64,000 bases of DNA, taken from assembly GCF_037975245.1 (NCBI RefSeq), contig NC_092582.1, positions 23,150,577-23,214,576 on the forward strand. Reading direction: 5' to 3'. Of the stretch, positions 11,501 through 22,443 are shown piece by piece. This DNA is from Apostichopus japonicus. Taxonomy: Eukaryota > Echinodermata > Holothuroidea > Aspidochirotida > Stichopodidae. The translations under genes and the position numbers were made by a program. Within the stretch, counting starts at the first letter, position 1. Every line of letters starts with the position of its first letter. The notes under the pieces were generated by a model. That model was not told where the DNA came from. It did not search any database and was given only the letters and a program-made list of their open reading frames with translations.

Positions 11501-14500
11501 AATTTTTAAGGAAGGGGCCCTTTGTACTTTTTACTTGGACTACAAACATATTAAGACTAAAATTCTGCTGCAAGTCAATATTTAATTGTTTGGTTACAAA
11601 TATCTGTGGTCACTCCAGAAGGGGCCCTTTCAAAATGAAATCAATCAAAGCTTACCAGTATGATCACCTTTTTGTGATGGGGGAGACTTTGCAGTTGAAG
11701 AGGAGGCAGAGCTTGCAACTGTCTGTTCCTCTGTTAGGATGAAATGAAAAGAGAGAAGAAAAAATAGGGTCAATTGGATCCAGAATTTATTTGTACAATT
11801 AACAACTTGTACTGTAAGCCAGGGTAACTTTATTGTTCAAGACGATATGAGACATGACAAACATGGAGAACTATGAATAGATAATCACAATGTGTCAAAG
11901 AATTGCTAAACATGTCTTAAAAACTCTTAAAGGATAATTTTTTAGGCACAAAATTAATTTTGATATGTTCTTGAACATTACAAAGCACTGCTGCTTTTAA
12001 TTCAAGCTTGGAATTGCTAAATGAACACTTAATTTTTAAGGAAGGGGCCCTTTGCACTTTTTACTTGGACTACAAACCTATCAAGACTAAAATTCTGCCG
12101 CAAGTCAACAAATTACAAGTATATGTGGTCACTCCAGAAGGCCCTTTTCAAAACAAAATCATTCAAAGCTTACCAGTATCATCACCTTTTTGTGATGGGG
12201 GAGACTTTGCAGTTGAAGAGGAGGCAGAGCTTGCAACTGTCTGTCCCTCTGTTAGGATGAAATGAAAAGGAAGAAGAAGGGAAAAAGAGAAGGGTAAATT
12301 GGATCCAGAATTTGTACAATTAACAACTTGGAAGCCTGGGTAACTTTATTGTTCAAGACGATCTTAGACATGACAAACATGGAGAACTATGAATAGATAA
12401 TCACAATGTGTCAAAGAATTGCTAAACATGTCTTAAAAACTCTTAAAGGATAATTTTAAGCACAAAATTAATTTTGATATGTTCTCGAACATTACAATGC
12501 ACTGCTGTTATTTTGTTATTTTTGTCTAGCTCGTATTTTCTAAATGAACACTTAATTTTTAAGGAAGGGGCCCTTTGTACTTTTTACTTGGACTACAAAC
12601 ATATTAAGACTAAAATTCTGCTGCAAGTCAATATTTAATTGTTTGGTTACAAATATCTGTGGTCACTCCAGAAGGGGCCCTTTCAAAATGAAATCAATCA
12701 AAGCTTACCAGTACGATCACCTTTTTGTGATGGGGGAGACTTTGCAGTTGAAGAGGAGGCAGAGCTTGCAACTGTCTGTTCCTCTGTTAGGATGAAATGA
12801 AAAGAGAGAAGAAAAAATAGGGTCAATTGGATCCAGAATTTATTTGTACAATTAACAACTTGTACTGTAAGCCAGGGTAACTTTATTGTTCAAGACGATA
12901 TGAGACATGACAAACATGGAGAACTATGAATAGATAATCACAATGTGTCAAAGAATTGCTAAACATGTCTTAAAAACTCTTAAAGGATAATTTTTAGGCA
13001 CAAAATTAATTTTGATATGTTCTTGAGCATTACAAAGCACTGCTGCTTTTAATTCAAGCTTGGAATTTCTCAATGAACCCTTAATTTTTAAGGAAGGGGC
13101 CCTTTGCACTTTATACTTGGACTACAAACCTATCAAGACTAAAATTCTGCTGCAAGTCAACATTTAGTTGTTTGGTTACAAGTATATGTGGTCACTCCAT
13201 GAAAATCATGGAGAACCATAAAGGTGGTTATGTACATGGCCATGGGCGGTGTTCATGGGGGGGGGACATGTCCCCCCAATATTTTAGGTTGGGGGATATA
13301 GTATATAATATCCCCCCCCCAATATTTGGTGGCATAGTTTTTTGTGTGGCGATAAATAGAAATAATGTGTGAGATTATTTATCCAAATCCTATTTGGCGG
13401 TGGCTGAAACTTCATCCAACACGTGCTGCATGAGGTAGATGACACTTCGTGGTCGTTTCTGTAACCTGTGACCGTATAGCATGTTGTCACTCAAGATTAT
13501 TATCATGTCTGTACATCTCTTGTGTATGAGCGTAAGTACGTACAATCAAATGATCCAGAACGATATGGGTTCACTGGAGGGGGGGGGGGGGAAGACTGGC
13601 CAACCCCCTCGAGCATAAATTTTTTTTTTTTTATTATATCGAAGTTTTATAGTAGCCGTTATGAGAGGTTTGATATTTGTACACCAATAAATTAACTGTG
13701 TCTGAATTTTCAAAAATTCCATGACCAATATTCTTTATCATACTTCCCTCTACTGGTGCAATTTTAATTAACTGGTCTGTTAGGGGTTGAAGGGGGTTTT
13801 CTATATTAGTTGTCCATTGATGAAATTTTGTGCAACATTATGGGTATGTTTTGAAGTGAATTTATTCAATATCTGAACAAATAATGGGCTTAAAACCTTG
13901 AAAAGTGGGGCTGACGGGTATTGTGGGGCGTTACGTAGAATTACCTACAAAAGCAATGATCCACAGGAGATGTGATGAGGTCGCACATGATGTGTGACTG
14001 GTGACAATCTTGAAAATGGTTATGAATGAAAAAAAATATTGGGAAAAACTTGGTTCTCAGGCAAAAGTGTATATCTGGTTGGTCATTTTCAAGCCCGAGA
14101 AGTGCCATTTCCGGTGATCTGGGGGGCTATCAAAACCAGAAATTTTCTTGTACGCTGCGCGCCAACCAATGGTGGCGCTCCCCTTTGATAGTAATTCGCC
14201 TGCAACCAAGCAAATGTCCCCCCCCCCAATATTTGAAACAAATCGCCCCTCCTGTACATGGCATAGCCTAGATATCAGTCTGTCTCGAGTGTTTATGATG
14301 GAGAACAGACAGAATCAGGAGAACATCTTTTGTGATAAGTTATGAAACAAAATCTGGTTTTCCTAGCTGTGGCTGGCATGTTAAAATCCACAAATGGAAG
14401 CAACATGGTGCAAAAATTGGTTCATTTGATGCCATTTTTTGACCATTTAAAGGCATTGAAGACTCCCCCAAAACCGCGTGTGGCCATCTGAAAAAGTTAA

Positions 14501-16180
14501 CTTTCTGTTGCTTGCAAGTGACGTTATGTTCGTGTCGCTACAAAATGCAGACAGTAATGAAACGTAATACCTTAAATTGTTATCTTTAGCTGGACCTGAC
14601 ATGTCCATGGCTGTATCATCTATACACTGTGCTGTGGGTATTGACCCCAGCTGTACGTACTGACTGTACACTAGTATCTAATTACTGACGGTAGCAAGCT
14701 GTGTGTGTATTTTCTGGGATCGATGATGGTGTTTAACACTTCTGTTACACCTCATTCAAAACTAGGTCAAATTACCGGCATCAGACGTTTCTTTTTGCGC
14801 GAGTCTTCACACCCTTTAAAGTAAGGTGGCCATATTTTCGTGACTGAAATCGGGGACATTTATTGCATGACTGATATGGGGGAGGGGTTTAAGGGAAGGG
14901 GCTGTCCCCCTCCCCCCTTTGGAAATTTTTAAGTGCCTAAGGTGCTTAGATGTAAAATGGTGATACTTTGAAGCACTTTTAAATCAATTCTATTTTCAAA
15001 TATGTAGCTTTTTCTTAAATGAAATCTACTTACTTTACGTGGATCTTTGAGAGCTTATGATTTTCTCATGCTCACACTATGTGTCGTTGTGTCGCCGTAG
15101 TTGCCATTTATACGGTCGAAAGAGTGCTAGGCTAGATCGATCTAGCATATTTTTAACAGTGTTTACACTGGCCCACTGAAATACTGGTTATAAGTTCCGT
15201 TCTGCGACTGCACACATGACTAAATTTTGTTTTTACAGTTATTTTACTAATAATGTGGGATATTTTCTAAATTCCTGAACATTTTGACGAATCGGGGACA
15301 TTTTCGGGGACACTTGTTCATCAGGGACAGCACACTGTAATCGGGGACTGTCCCAGAAAATCGGGGACGTCTGGTCACCTAACTTTAAAGACCACGTTGC
15401 TTGTGTGATTTAGTGTGTAAGTCAATGGGGCAATTATATGGAGCATGCTTTATGACACATGGCTCATTGCCACAGTATGTGACACTGCATGGTAGTAAAT
15501 ATCTTCAGATTGAAACACAACGTACTGTACAATTTCATCTAATGACATAATCATCATAAATGGAAAGGTAAATCAATCCCCGTCATTTTTAACATTTATT
15601 TAGCGAAAAACAGTTCAGAAACTTCGAGAATTTTACACTCGAACTCTGCTCTCTGTGTACAGCATTCGCGGGTTGGATTTGAAAATCGTGACGTCACAAT
15701 TCTTTGAACATAATGAGGGTCGCGAGGTCAGCTTTCCCGTTTGATGTGAATAGGCCTAGCCTAGGCCTTTATAGAATTTGGGTAACTGGCTGTACTGTAC
15801 ACCAAAATTCGGCTAGCCTAACTGCATGTGGCTCATTATTATACTACATTACCTTGCTCCTGTCTTTCGATTTCCTTGTTGATAAGGTTCGCATTCCGAC
15901 TTTTATAAAGTTTCAGAATGCCCGCAGCTTTCTTTAATTTTATTTCTTCAAGTTTTCTGATAAGGCCATCCACATTCGTTGAATGAAGTTCTTCCGGGTC
16001 CTCTAGTAGCTTGCGTAAAAAGCATTGTGCGGGATCGTCATCTTTTTTGATTTTGTCAGTTTCATTATTATTAATTTTTGGGTAAAGGAAGGTAAGACTC
16101 ATGATTTTACTTGAAGTCAGTTCCCCGGACAACTTTGTGAGTGCGCTGGCAAAGTTATTTGCTAAGTCGTGTTCCGCCAT
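5844..16180 (-). CDS. DED-linker-TIR gene B (seven linker exons)
   Basis: Proposed exons on the minus strand: 16180-15853, seven 75-nt linker exons (12783-12709, 12248-12174, 11730-11656, 11195-11121, 10678-10604, 10144-10070, 9637-9563), 9071-8848, 8142-7923, 7493-7422 and 5878-5844. Each internal exon has AG/GT borders. Phases chain 1-1-...-1-0-1-1 and give 1,404 nt, 467 aa plus TGA. Residues 1-109 form a death-effector-like helical domain, 110-284 a Ser/Pro/Lys-rich repetitive linker, about 285-425 a TIR domain, and the rest a basic Ser-rich tail. TIR family members act as signalling adaptors or NAD-cleaving enzymes. The candidate catalytic Glu is kept (E359, in SEICRDE). The model is inferred from splice signals and comparison with gene A. 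No transcript was available, and use of all seven linker exons is not proven. Confidence 0.75.
7422..7493 (-). CDS. Gene B Ser-rich tail exon
   Basis: 72 nt, phase 1-1, acceptor TTAG, donor GTAAGA. Encodes a Ser/Pro/Gly-rich basic segment (LVAPGSPSTSGS core) ending SSQDGG. Matches the gene A exon at 23286-23357. Confidence 0.7.
7923..8142 (-). CDS. Gene B TIR exon 2 (C-terminal half)
   Basis: 220 nt, phase 0-1, acceptor TTTCAG, donor GTAAGT. Encodes the C-terminal half of the TIR fold: a strand of 'KKLIIPLHLE' type (beta-D position), a loop, then a long helix 'NVIDKIKECL'. Aligned over its full length with the gene A exon at 23815-24034. Confidence 0.8.
8515..8650. repeat. (TA)n-rich microsatellite in gene B intron
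   Basis: Interrupted TA/TATACA repeats within the intron separating the two TIR exons. Confidence 0.9.
8848..9071 (-). CDS. Gene B TIR exon 1 (N-terminal half)
   Basis: 224 nt, phase 1-0, acceptor CTCCAG, donor GTTTGT. Encodes DFLFVSFSSKN (box 1-like strand), a helix, 'WMYTRRNLPGD' (BB-loop region), a helix, then 'ADIMLCMITKDYIDSE' and CRDE. The order of strands and the terminal C-x-x-E motif are those of TIR domains. The Glu is the last codon before the intron. Confidence 0.85.
9563..9637 (-). CDS. Gene B linker exon copy 1 (most 3')
   Basis: 75 nt, phase 1-1, acceptor CTAACAG, donor GTAAGC. Reads EKQLVASSASSSPVKSPPSQ then KGDHTG. Of all copies it is most like the single linker exon of gene A (EKQLVAS start), so it probably represents the ancestral exon. 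Confidence 0.75.
10070..10144 (-). CDS. Gene B linker exon copy 2
   Basis: 75 nt, phase 1-1, acceptor CTAACAG, donor GTAAGC. Type-1 monomer exon, reading EGQTVASS...KGDDTG. Confidence 0.7.
10604..10678 (-). CDS. Gene B linker exon copy 3
   Basis: 75 nt, phase 1-1. Type-2 monomer exon, reading EEQTVASS...KGDRTG. Splice signals intact. Confidence 0.7.
11121..11195 (-). CDS. Gene B linker exon copy 4
   Basis: 75 nt, phase 1-1. Type-1 exon, the same peptide as copies 2 and 6 (EGQTV...GDDTG). Confidence 0.7.
11656..11730 (-). CDS. Gene B linker exon copy 5
   Basis: 75 nt, phase 1-1. Type-2 exon, differing from copies 3 and 7 at one residue (GDHTG in place of GDRTG). Confidence 0.7.
12174..12248 (-). 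CDS. Gene B linker exon copy 6
   Basis: 75 nt, phase 1-1. Type-1 exon (EGQTV...GDDTG). Intact acceptor and donor. Confidence 0.7.
12709..12783 (-). CDS. Gene B linker exon copy 7 (most 5')
   Basis: 75 nt, phase 1-1. Type-2 exon (EEQTV...GDRTG). First exon joined after the DED-like exon in the full model. Intact acceptor and donor. Confidence 0.7.
13241..14252. mobile_element. 1.0-kb insertion with 10-bp target duplication
   Basis: Flanked by direct TGTACATGGC (13231-13240 and 14253-14262). The matching site in unit A (about 28047) is uninterrupted, giving an empty-site control. The element has C/G-rich 'TGTCCCCCC' stretches near both ends and carries the dispersed core (GCGCCAACCAATGGTGGCGC, about 14158-14177, in inverse orientation). 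No transposase frame was seen; non-autonomous. Confidence 0.75.
14447..14819 (+). mobile_element. TTAA-type MITE, copy 1
   Basis: Element of about 370 bp bounded by TTAA, with left end AGGCATTGAAGACTC and right end GAGTCTTCACACCCT (imperfect terminal inverted repeats of about 20 bp). TTAA target sites are the rule of the piggyBac superfamily, so a non-autonomous piggyBac-like element is the best guess. It occupies the same place in gene B intron 1 as the copy at 28245 in gene A, so it predates the duplication. Confidence 0.8.
14814..15390. mobile_element. MITE with AGGTG(G/A)CCA ends, gene B only
   Basis: Ends read TAAGGTGGCCA and, in inverse, TTAGGTGACCA, both flanked by CTTTAAAG, a palindrome that may be an 8-bp target duplication. 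It abuts the right end of MITE copy 1. The interior has repeated 'ATCGGGGACA' motifs near both ends. Absent from unit A, so inserted after duplication. Confidence 0.65.
15853..16180 (-). CDS. Gene B first exon: death-effector-like domain
   Basis: 328 nt from ATG, ending in phase 1 at donor GTAATG. Encodes an all-helical domain with 'LSGELTSSKIMSLTFLYPKI', 'DDPAQCFLRKL' and 'VDGLIRKLEEIKLKKAAGIL', which match the helix order and spacing of DED-family death folds. The ATG is preceded by in-frame stops and aligns with the gene A start. DED identification rests on pattern only; another death-fold class (CARD or PYD) is possible. Confidence 0.7.
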
Positions 16181-17554
16181 AACGTCTGAATTTAATGTTA
16201 TAATAACTTAAATTTATTAGGCCTCCTGTAAGTTAGTCTACGCTCCTTGCAATGAATGCAATATAGCCGCAACGGCGCTAAACCCCGCATTTTAACCTGA
16301 CAATGTGACAAATGCAGACATTGCACAACATGGGATTTTCCGATTGCGCAAGAATATGGACGGAAAACAATATGTCGTTTGGTCGAAAAACAAGGCTCAA
16401 CGAATATGAGACACATATTCATTCATATAAGATCTGAACTGGTCAATGACCATGCTGGGTCTTTGATGATAATTAAGATATCAGAACAATATGTCTTATC
16501 TCAAATAGTGAGTGGTACGTGGCTTCCAAGGGCGTAGGAACCGGGGGGAGGGCTGGGGGCGCCAGCCCCCCCCCCAGTGAAAAATATGGAGGGGCGGAAG
16601 TATCATTCCGCCCCCCCCCCCCCGCTTCGCAAGTCAGAAAACCCCTTTTTCATTTCTCAATAAATGATAACAACATTCGTCATTTTAGCAGAAAACATTT
16701 TGGCAGAAAAAAATCTCATTTGGAGCACCAAATTGCATCTTAGGCCAGGTGAAAATGCAAAACCATTTATAATATGGAGTTGAAGACCCCTTAGACCCCT
16801 CCCCCAGGCCGGCCATCAGTCTTCAGCAACCCCACTCAACTGTACCTTCCTAAGTACCTTCATACGCAGGCGCGTATCCAGGATTTTCAAACCCGGGGGG
16901 CGTGAATTACTATCTAAGCGGAGCGCCACCATCGGTTGGCGCGCAGCGTACAAGAAAATTTCTTATTTTGATACCCCCAGATCACCGGAAACGGCACTTC
17001 TCGGGCTTGAAATGACCAACCAGATGTACACTTTTTGCCTGAGAACCAAGTATTTCCTAATAGTTTTTTTTTTTCCATCCATAACCTTTTTGAAGATTGT
17101 CAACCCGGCACACATCATGTTCGACCTGATCGCATCTCCTGTGGGTCTTTGCTTTTGTAGGTGATTCTACGTCACGGCCCACAATACCCGTCAGCCCCAC
17201 TTTTCAAGGTTTTAAGCCCCATATTTGTTCCGAATTTGAAAATTCACATTTCTCGTGAATAAACTCACTTCAAAACATACCCATAATGTTGTACAAAATT
17301 TCATCTATGGACAACCAATATAGAAAAACTTCCTTGAACCCCTAACAGACTGGTCAAAATTGCACGAGTAGAGGGAAGTGTGATGCAGAATGTTGGTCAG
17401 AAATTTTCGAAAATTCAGACACAGTTAATTTATTGGTGTAGAAATATTAAAACCTGTTATAACGGCTATTATAAAACTTGGTTGAAGGAAATGAAAAAAT
17501 AGCAGATATTTCCGAAACCGAACACTATACACATAGGCGTAGGAGGCGCGGCGG

Positions 17555-17941
17555 AAGTGGCGGAGCTAGGGGTATTGGTCAGGAGGAGCGAGAATGGTCT
17601 GTAGGGGCGCTCTCAACACTATCTAAGCGGAGCGCCACCACTGGTTGGCGCGTAGCGTACAGAAAATTTTTGAGTAAATATACTCCCTAGATCGCCGGAA
17701 ATGACCTTTTCCGGGCCTGGCTAATTTGCAGATAAACGAAGAATAAATAGGTGTCATCTCCAAATTACACCAACAAAATGTGACAAATGTCAATAAGTAG
17801 ATGAGAGCGCAATAAAAAAGTCAATAATCTAGAATAAGTAAAAAGTGGTAAAGAGCTGAAAAACGCGCCAGCAGTCCATTTGAGTCCGTCAGGGGGGGGG
17901 GGGGCATGCGCCCCCCTGACCGTATGGACGCTCCGCCACTG
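17555..17941. mobile_element. hAT-like MITE with perfect 8-bp target duplication
   Basis: Ends AAGTGGCGGAGC and GCTCCGCCACTG, flanked by identical CGCGGCGG (17547-17554 and 17942-17949). An 8-bp target duplication with CAGTGG-type ends is the hallmark of hAT elements. Closely related to 27253-27597. Confidence 0.8.
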
Positions 17942-18849
17942 CGCGGCGGGGGTGCAGCCCCTACTTCGCCATTACTAATGTAAAAGAGAGTTTTGACATA
18001 ATTGGACCTCCATGCTTTTTATACATCTACATGAGACATGTCGATGTTTACATTAGCATCCCGCGGTATACTGCGCAATTTGAACGGACCGTACGGTACA
18101 TGATGGCATGCGATGTATTAACCGATGCTTGGTTATATGATATTGACATTAACACGTTGAACGCGAAAATTTTGGGTTATTTTTTCAGGCAAGTCGGACA
18201 GTTTTGAGGCTTTTCATCCTGGAACGCCATTTTCATGCTCACTGATACGATGTGATATCTGCTGTTTGCGTCACAAATTCGAACAGGCGCGTAGCGAGGA
18301 ATTTGCCAAGGGAGGGCGAAGCCTGTAGGCAAATTATCTCAGCGTAGCGCCACCATAGGTTGGCGCGAAGCGTACAAGAAAATTTTGGCCGAAGATGCCT
18401 CCCAGATCGCTGGAAATGGCACTGCACAGGACCATTTGTTAGCGCGAAGCGTACAAGCAAATTTTGGCCGAAAATGTCTCCCAGATCGCTGGAAATGACA
18501 CTTCCCAGGCCTTGTAAGTTGCATCTAAGCACTTTCTATTTTGAAATTACTTAACGATATCATTTAAAACAATGCTGAATGGGGGGGGGGCGGGCGGTCG
18601 CCCCCATCCCAAAAATCGTCATGTTCCCCAACGACACGATCGAGTTCGAGACCAGCCACAATTGGTTTGATAGCACAATTCTACACACGCGTTATGATAG
18701 ACCATATATAGTATATATATAGATCATTAGTGAGAGAGGAAAATGGAAACGTCAAAAAAATGGAGTTGTCGGTGTAAGGGGTAGGGTGAGTCAAACTTTT
18801 ACGAAATCATTGATCCGTCACTGGCCACCCTTCAGCGCTGTAATGATGT

Positions 18850-19020
18850 CACTGTTCCTCTTTCTCTTCCCGGTGTCTTCGCGTTTTTCTTTTACTCCAT
18901 CTTTTTCTCCTTTTTCTCTCTTTCTTCTTTTTCTTTTCTCTTCCTTCCTCTCCTCCTCTTCTTTTTTCCCCTCTTTTTTCCTTTTTTCTTCTTTTTTTTT
19001 TCTCTCCTCTTTTTCTTACT
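18850..19020. repeat. Polypyrimidine (CT-rich) tract
   Basis: About 170 bp almost purely C and T on the plus strand. The open frames on both strands here are low-complexity artefacts. Confidence 0.9.
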
Positions 19021-19528
19021 CGGGGGGCGCGCGCCCCCAACGCCCCCCTGGATACGCACCTGATACGCCACTGATGGCTCCTATATAAGTAACACCTTTT
19101 AACCCCTACGTGCTTATTCAGCCTGTCACCTGAACGTTTGGCCTCCCCAGCATTTGTTTGGGTAACTGTTTAGAATGCGACCAAAGATGGCCCAGCAAAA
19201 ATGGAGGTGTGATATTTTCCGTTTTTGAGGCAATATATCTCTGTAACAGTTACTCAAATCACATTTTAGGCTTCTTTTTAAAAAGCTATGACCAAAACTT
19301 GGCCTATTCAACTATTTTCTAGCATTTTTATTCAAGAATTTATGTGGGCTCAAATTGTTGTACTTTGTAGTGGAGTCATGCTCAGTCGAGCAGCAGTGCA
19401 TGGGGCTGGGCACCTCAACAGCTGTATTAACTCAAACAGTGTAAGTCCCAGAATGTTAAGACTTTTTTCATAACTTCCTAACTCACAAATGATGAAAAAA
19501 AAGTGGGTGGGGTGGGGGAGGGTGCGGG

Positions 19529-20453
19529 CATAGGCTTGGAGGGCAGACTGCCCCCCCCCCCAAATTTCCAGAGGACAAGAAATTCGGGCAAAAGTCCTGA
19601 AAAATTCGGGCAGCCTAAGAGGAGAAAAAAAAAATATATATATATATATATAATATGCAGTAGCTTGCCCAAATCTATAATTTTTGCCCGACAATTCTGT
19701 GGAGAGTGTTTCATGTTATTTGTTTTGTGACATTAATATTAACATAGGCCTAATGATTTTCTTTATTTAGCATCATGTTGCCCGAATATTTCCGTGTAAC
19801 ACCACCGTAAGCGCAGCTATACCACGCTTTTTGCACTATCCAAAAAAATGTATAACTAGTCAACTCTATACCTGGACATCCCCGACATGAGTGTATATAA
19901 GAAACGCTTTCTTGTTCATGAATGGTGGGGGGGGGGGGGGCGAGTGCCTACAAGCCTAGAAGTACAGGTTTATCATATTCTTTGTTATTTTTTATACTTT
20001 TATGTGAGACAAATTGCAGTCTCACCCGACACAGCGACATCATCCCGCCTACGTGTTGTTGAACAATGTATGTTTTTCTGGAGGTAGCTGAGCAGTGAGT
20101 ACTGTGTTAAAATAATAAATACGGTAACTAAATAGGAGCTTAAAAAATATACTGTCCAATTTTCACCTTCAAAGTGATGTTAACATTTTTTCTTCTTCTA
20201 ATTTACCAAATTTTTGGGGAAGTGTAAATTTCTAAAACGTGAGATTATAAAATAAAGAATGTTTAGATGCAACTTGCAAGGCCTCAGAAGTGCCATTTCC
20301 GACAATCTGAGAGGCAGTTTTTGCCAAAAAATTTCTTGTACGCTACGCGGCGCCAATTAACCGATGGTGGCGCTCCGCTTAGATAGTGTCACAGGAACTT
20401 TCGGGCATAAAAGTTTCTGCCCCCCCCCAACAGAAATGGTCCTGCACGCCTAT
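19529..20453. mobile_element. 925-bp insertion flanked by GGGTGCGGG
   Basis: Direct GGGTGCGGG at 19520-19528 and 20454-20462. Short inverted ends ATAGGC/GCCTAT. It interrupts a G-rich site that is uninterrupted in unit B (about 4400). It contains the dispersed core in inverse orientation near 20330-20385 and a TA microsatellite. Boundaries are tentative because the flank is low complexity. Confidence 0.5.
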
Positions 20454-20462
20454 GGGTGCGGG

Positions 20463-22203
20463 GGTATGCAAGAGGAGACCTACCAAGCCAAATTTGGTTG
20501 ATTTTGTATGGAATGACCTTTATCATAATATCATAAAAGATGACAAACATTATTCTTGAGGAACAATATTTCAGATAAACACATTTGCATATTTAAAAGA
20601 GAAAACTATAAATTCAAATATGTTTTGGCACATTTCACACAAAAGCGTAGTACTAGCTAGATAGCGAGAAGACAACAGACTGTATGTGTCCTTCAAGATT
20701 GGATTCACTGTGTATAATAAAACTTGTCTGCCAAAGCTCTTCAATGGTGGTAAAATCAAAGAAACTTTTTGGTCTCGATCATAAAAGGAATCTTTGGAAG
20801 TTTGACGAGTTTGACCAAATGTCAGTGTCTGAAATTTGTTTGATACCTGAGAAACCTTGCAAAAAATAGTATGATGTCAACTTGGCAACTCAGGAATTAA
20901 TTTAAAACTGTATAGTTGTATAAGTTCGTAATGCTCTTCTTAAATATCCAACACAATTCAGCCGTATTAGCTTTAGCTATATTATTACATACAATGTGAA
21001 TATTGAGAATGTACAAGTATTGATGATAGGCACACAGCCCCCCACCCTCTCCCAATTCATGATAAAAAACAAGGCATTTAAAGGAGAAATCATTAAACTA
21101 AACAATAAAAAGCAATGGTTTCATACCATGATAAAGGTGAGAAATATCACTCTTCTAAACAACCCTTGAAAGGTGACAAAACACACCCTTCATTGATATA
21201 CATGATTGAGGTAGTTATGACGATGGATGTTTTCCTCAAACAACACTTAAAGTGGACACAAATCACAAACTATCATTGAATATCTCTATAAAGGTGCTAC
21301 CAATTGGACTTCTCCCCTCAACAAAATTGCTGTTTAAGGCATTGAAGATACGCCCCAAACCGCCATCTGAAAATGTTAACTTTACGTTGCTTGTAAGTGA
21401 AGTTTTTTTCTTGTTGCTACAAAATGCAGACAGTAATGAAACTTGATACCTTGTTATCTTTTATCTGGACCTGAGATGTCCATCACTCCTATGTACACTG
21501 TGTTGTGGGTATTGACCATAGCTGTATGTATTGACTGTACATTAGTGTCTAATTACCGACGGTAGCAAGCTGTGTGTGTATTTTTTAGGATCAATGGTGG
21601 TGTCCAACACTTCTGTTACACCTCATTCGAAACTAGGTCAGATTACCGGCATGAGACGTTTCTTTGTTTGCGAATCTTCGGTGCCTTAAAGTGTCATAGC
21701 AGACATGCCATGGACAGACAGTGTACTCCAGTGACCTCTTCCTTCAATCTTACCAGTCTTACTTTGACCAAGGAAAGAGATGAGTTTTGTCCGAGAAAAT
21801 ATCAAGTAAAACTTAAATATGTCCAGACTTTAGTGGCTCTGTGTTATCTTTTACTTGATCTTGTTAAGTTATTCATCTTCCTCAGTGAAACACATTTTTT
21901 TTTCACAACAAACTGTTCATCATTCCCATTCAATAAATGCCTTTCATACATAGCTAATGACAACCGATAGTTTGAGCTGATCCATATGACATGTCTGGTC
22001 AGTTCTAAGATTTGTTTCCCAACTTCGTGTCTCACTGTTAATTGGTAAATTAATTGGTGTAAAAAGGTGTAACCTGCATGATGATAACCCCCCCCCCAAA
22101 AAAAAAAAAAAATCGAAAATGCCAGTGATATGAGCATTGTTAATGGATCGTGTATGACACAATTAATCAAATACAATTTTACTTGTGTTAAACATGTATG
22201 GGA
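20463..22203. other. Intergenic 3' flank of gene A
   Basis: Duplicated non-coding sequence matching 4420-5637. Apart from MITE copy 2 nothing is recognised. Confidence 0.5.
21334..21689 (+). mobile_element. TTAA-type MITE, copy 2
   Basis: Same family as copy 1, bounded by TTAA. The matching site in unit B (about 5190-5215) lacks it, so it arrived after the duplication or was lost from unit B. Confidence 0.75.
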
Positions 22204-22209
22204 TTTATT
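22204..22209 (-). promoter_or_regulatory. Candidate poly(A) signal of DED-TIR gene A
   Basis: AATAAA on the minus strand about 200 nt after the stop codon at 22409-22411, in the same place as in gene B. Confidence 0.5.
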
Positions 22210-22408
22210 TCATGCAGTAAGTACTGTAAGTGTCTTTGATCACACTGATTTTAACTTTCATATGAAAGGAACTTTTAAAAAGAGAAAATGAGAAGTTAAT
22301 TGCTTTTTTAAGGTGTGCTCTTTATACACCAGTATATAAAAATGTGACTAGTTTGTACCAGTGGTTGCCCATGGTCTAGGTAAGAAATATAAAGAAATAT
22401 GACAAGAA

Positions 22409-22443
22409 TCACTCCTTTTTGGTCACTTTGACTTCACTGGCAT
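22409..22443 (-). CDS. Gene A last coding exon
   Basis: 35 nt after acceptor TTTTCAG. Reads DASEVKVTKKE and TGA. Confidence 0.7.

Larger units (their letters stand above)
9264..13199. repeat. Higher-order tandem array carrying linker exons
   Basis: The marker 'CACAATGTGTCAAAGAATTG' starts at 9264, 9783, 10298, 10834, 11349, 11886, 12402 and 12939. Spacings alternate about 516 and 536 bp, so the unit is a dimer of about 1,052 bp present roughly three times plus edge copies. Copies are almost identical. Each complete monomer holds one 75-nt exon in antisense orientation. The eighth monomer breaks off at 13199 before its exon. Gene A has a single monomer (27166-28010, itself interrupted by a MITE). 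Confidence 0.95.
3925..16528. repeat. Segmental duplication, unit B
   Basis: Collinear similarity with 19075-32012. Matches run from the 'TGGCTCCTATATA' start, through the 3' flank (4010-5720 matches 19090-22320), all the DED-TIR exons and introns, to the 5' flank ending at 'AACAATATG' (16488 versus 32004). The unit is interrupted by copy-specific insertions: an extra element at 13241-14252, another at 14814-15390, and the amplified linker array. Head-to-tail order implies unequal exchange between flanking similar sequence. Confidence 0.85.
16529..19074. mobile_element. Nested transposon island between the two units
   Basis: Sequence lying between the end of unit B and the start of unit A. 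It contains a larger element, 16867-19062, with inverted ends CAGGCGCGTATCCAGG and CCTGGATACGCACCTG and a short direct ATACG on both sides. Inside it lie a complete hAT-like MITE (17555-17941), two copies of the GCGCCACCAT..GGTTGGCGC core and a long polypyrimidine tract. No transposase gene recognised. Confidence 0.65.

Noticed and set aside
9904-12265. Identical 85-codon plus-strand open frames at 9904, 10955 and 12008
   Set aside because: They are antisense to the amplified monomer and repeat only because the DNA repeats. They run through the splice sites of the minus-strand linker exons and have no domain.
18786-19088. 100-codon open frame and its opposite-strand partner
   Set aside because: Low-complexity polypyrimidine tract; Ser/Phe-rich or Lys/Arg-rich translations are artefacts.
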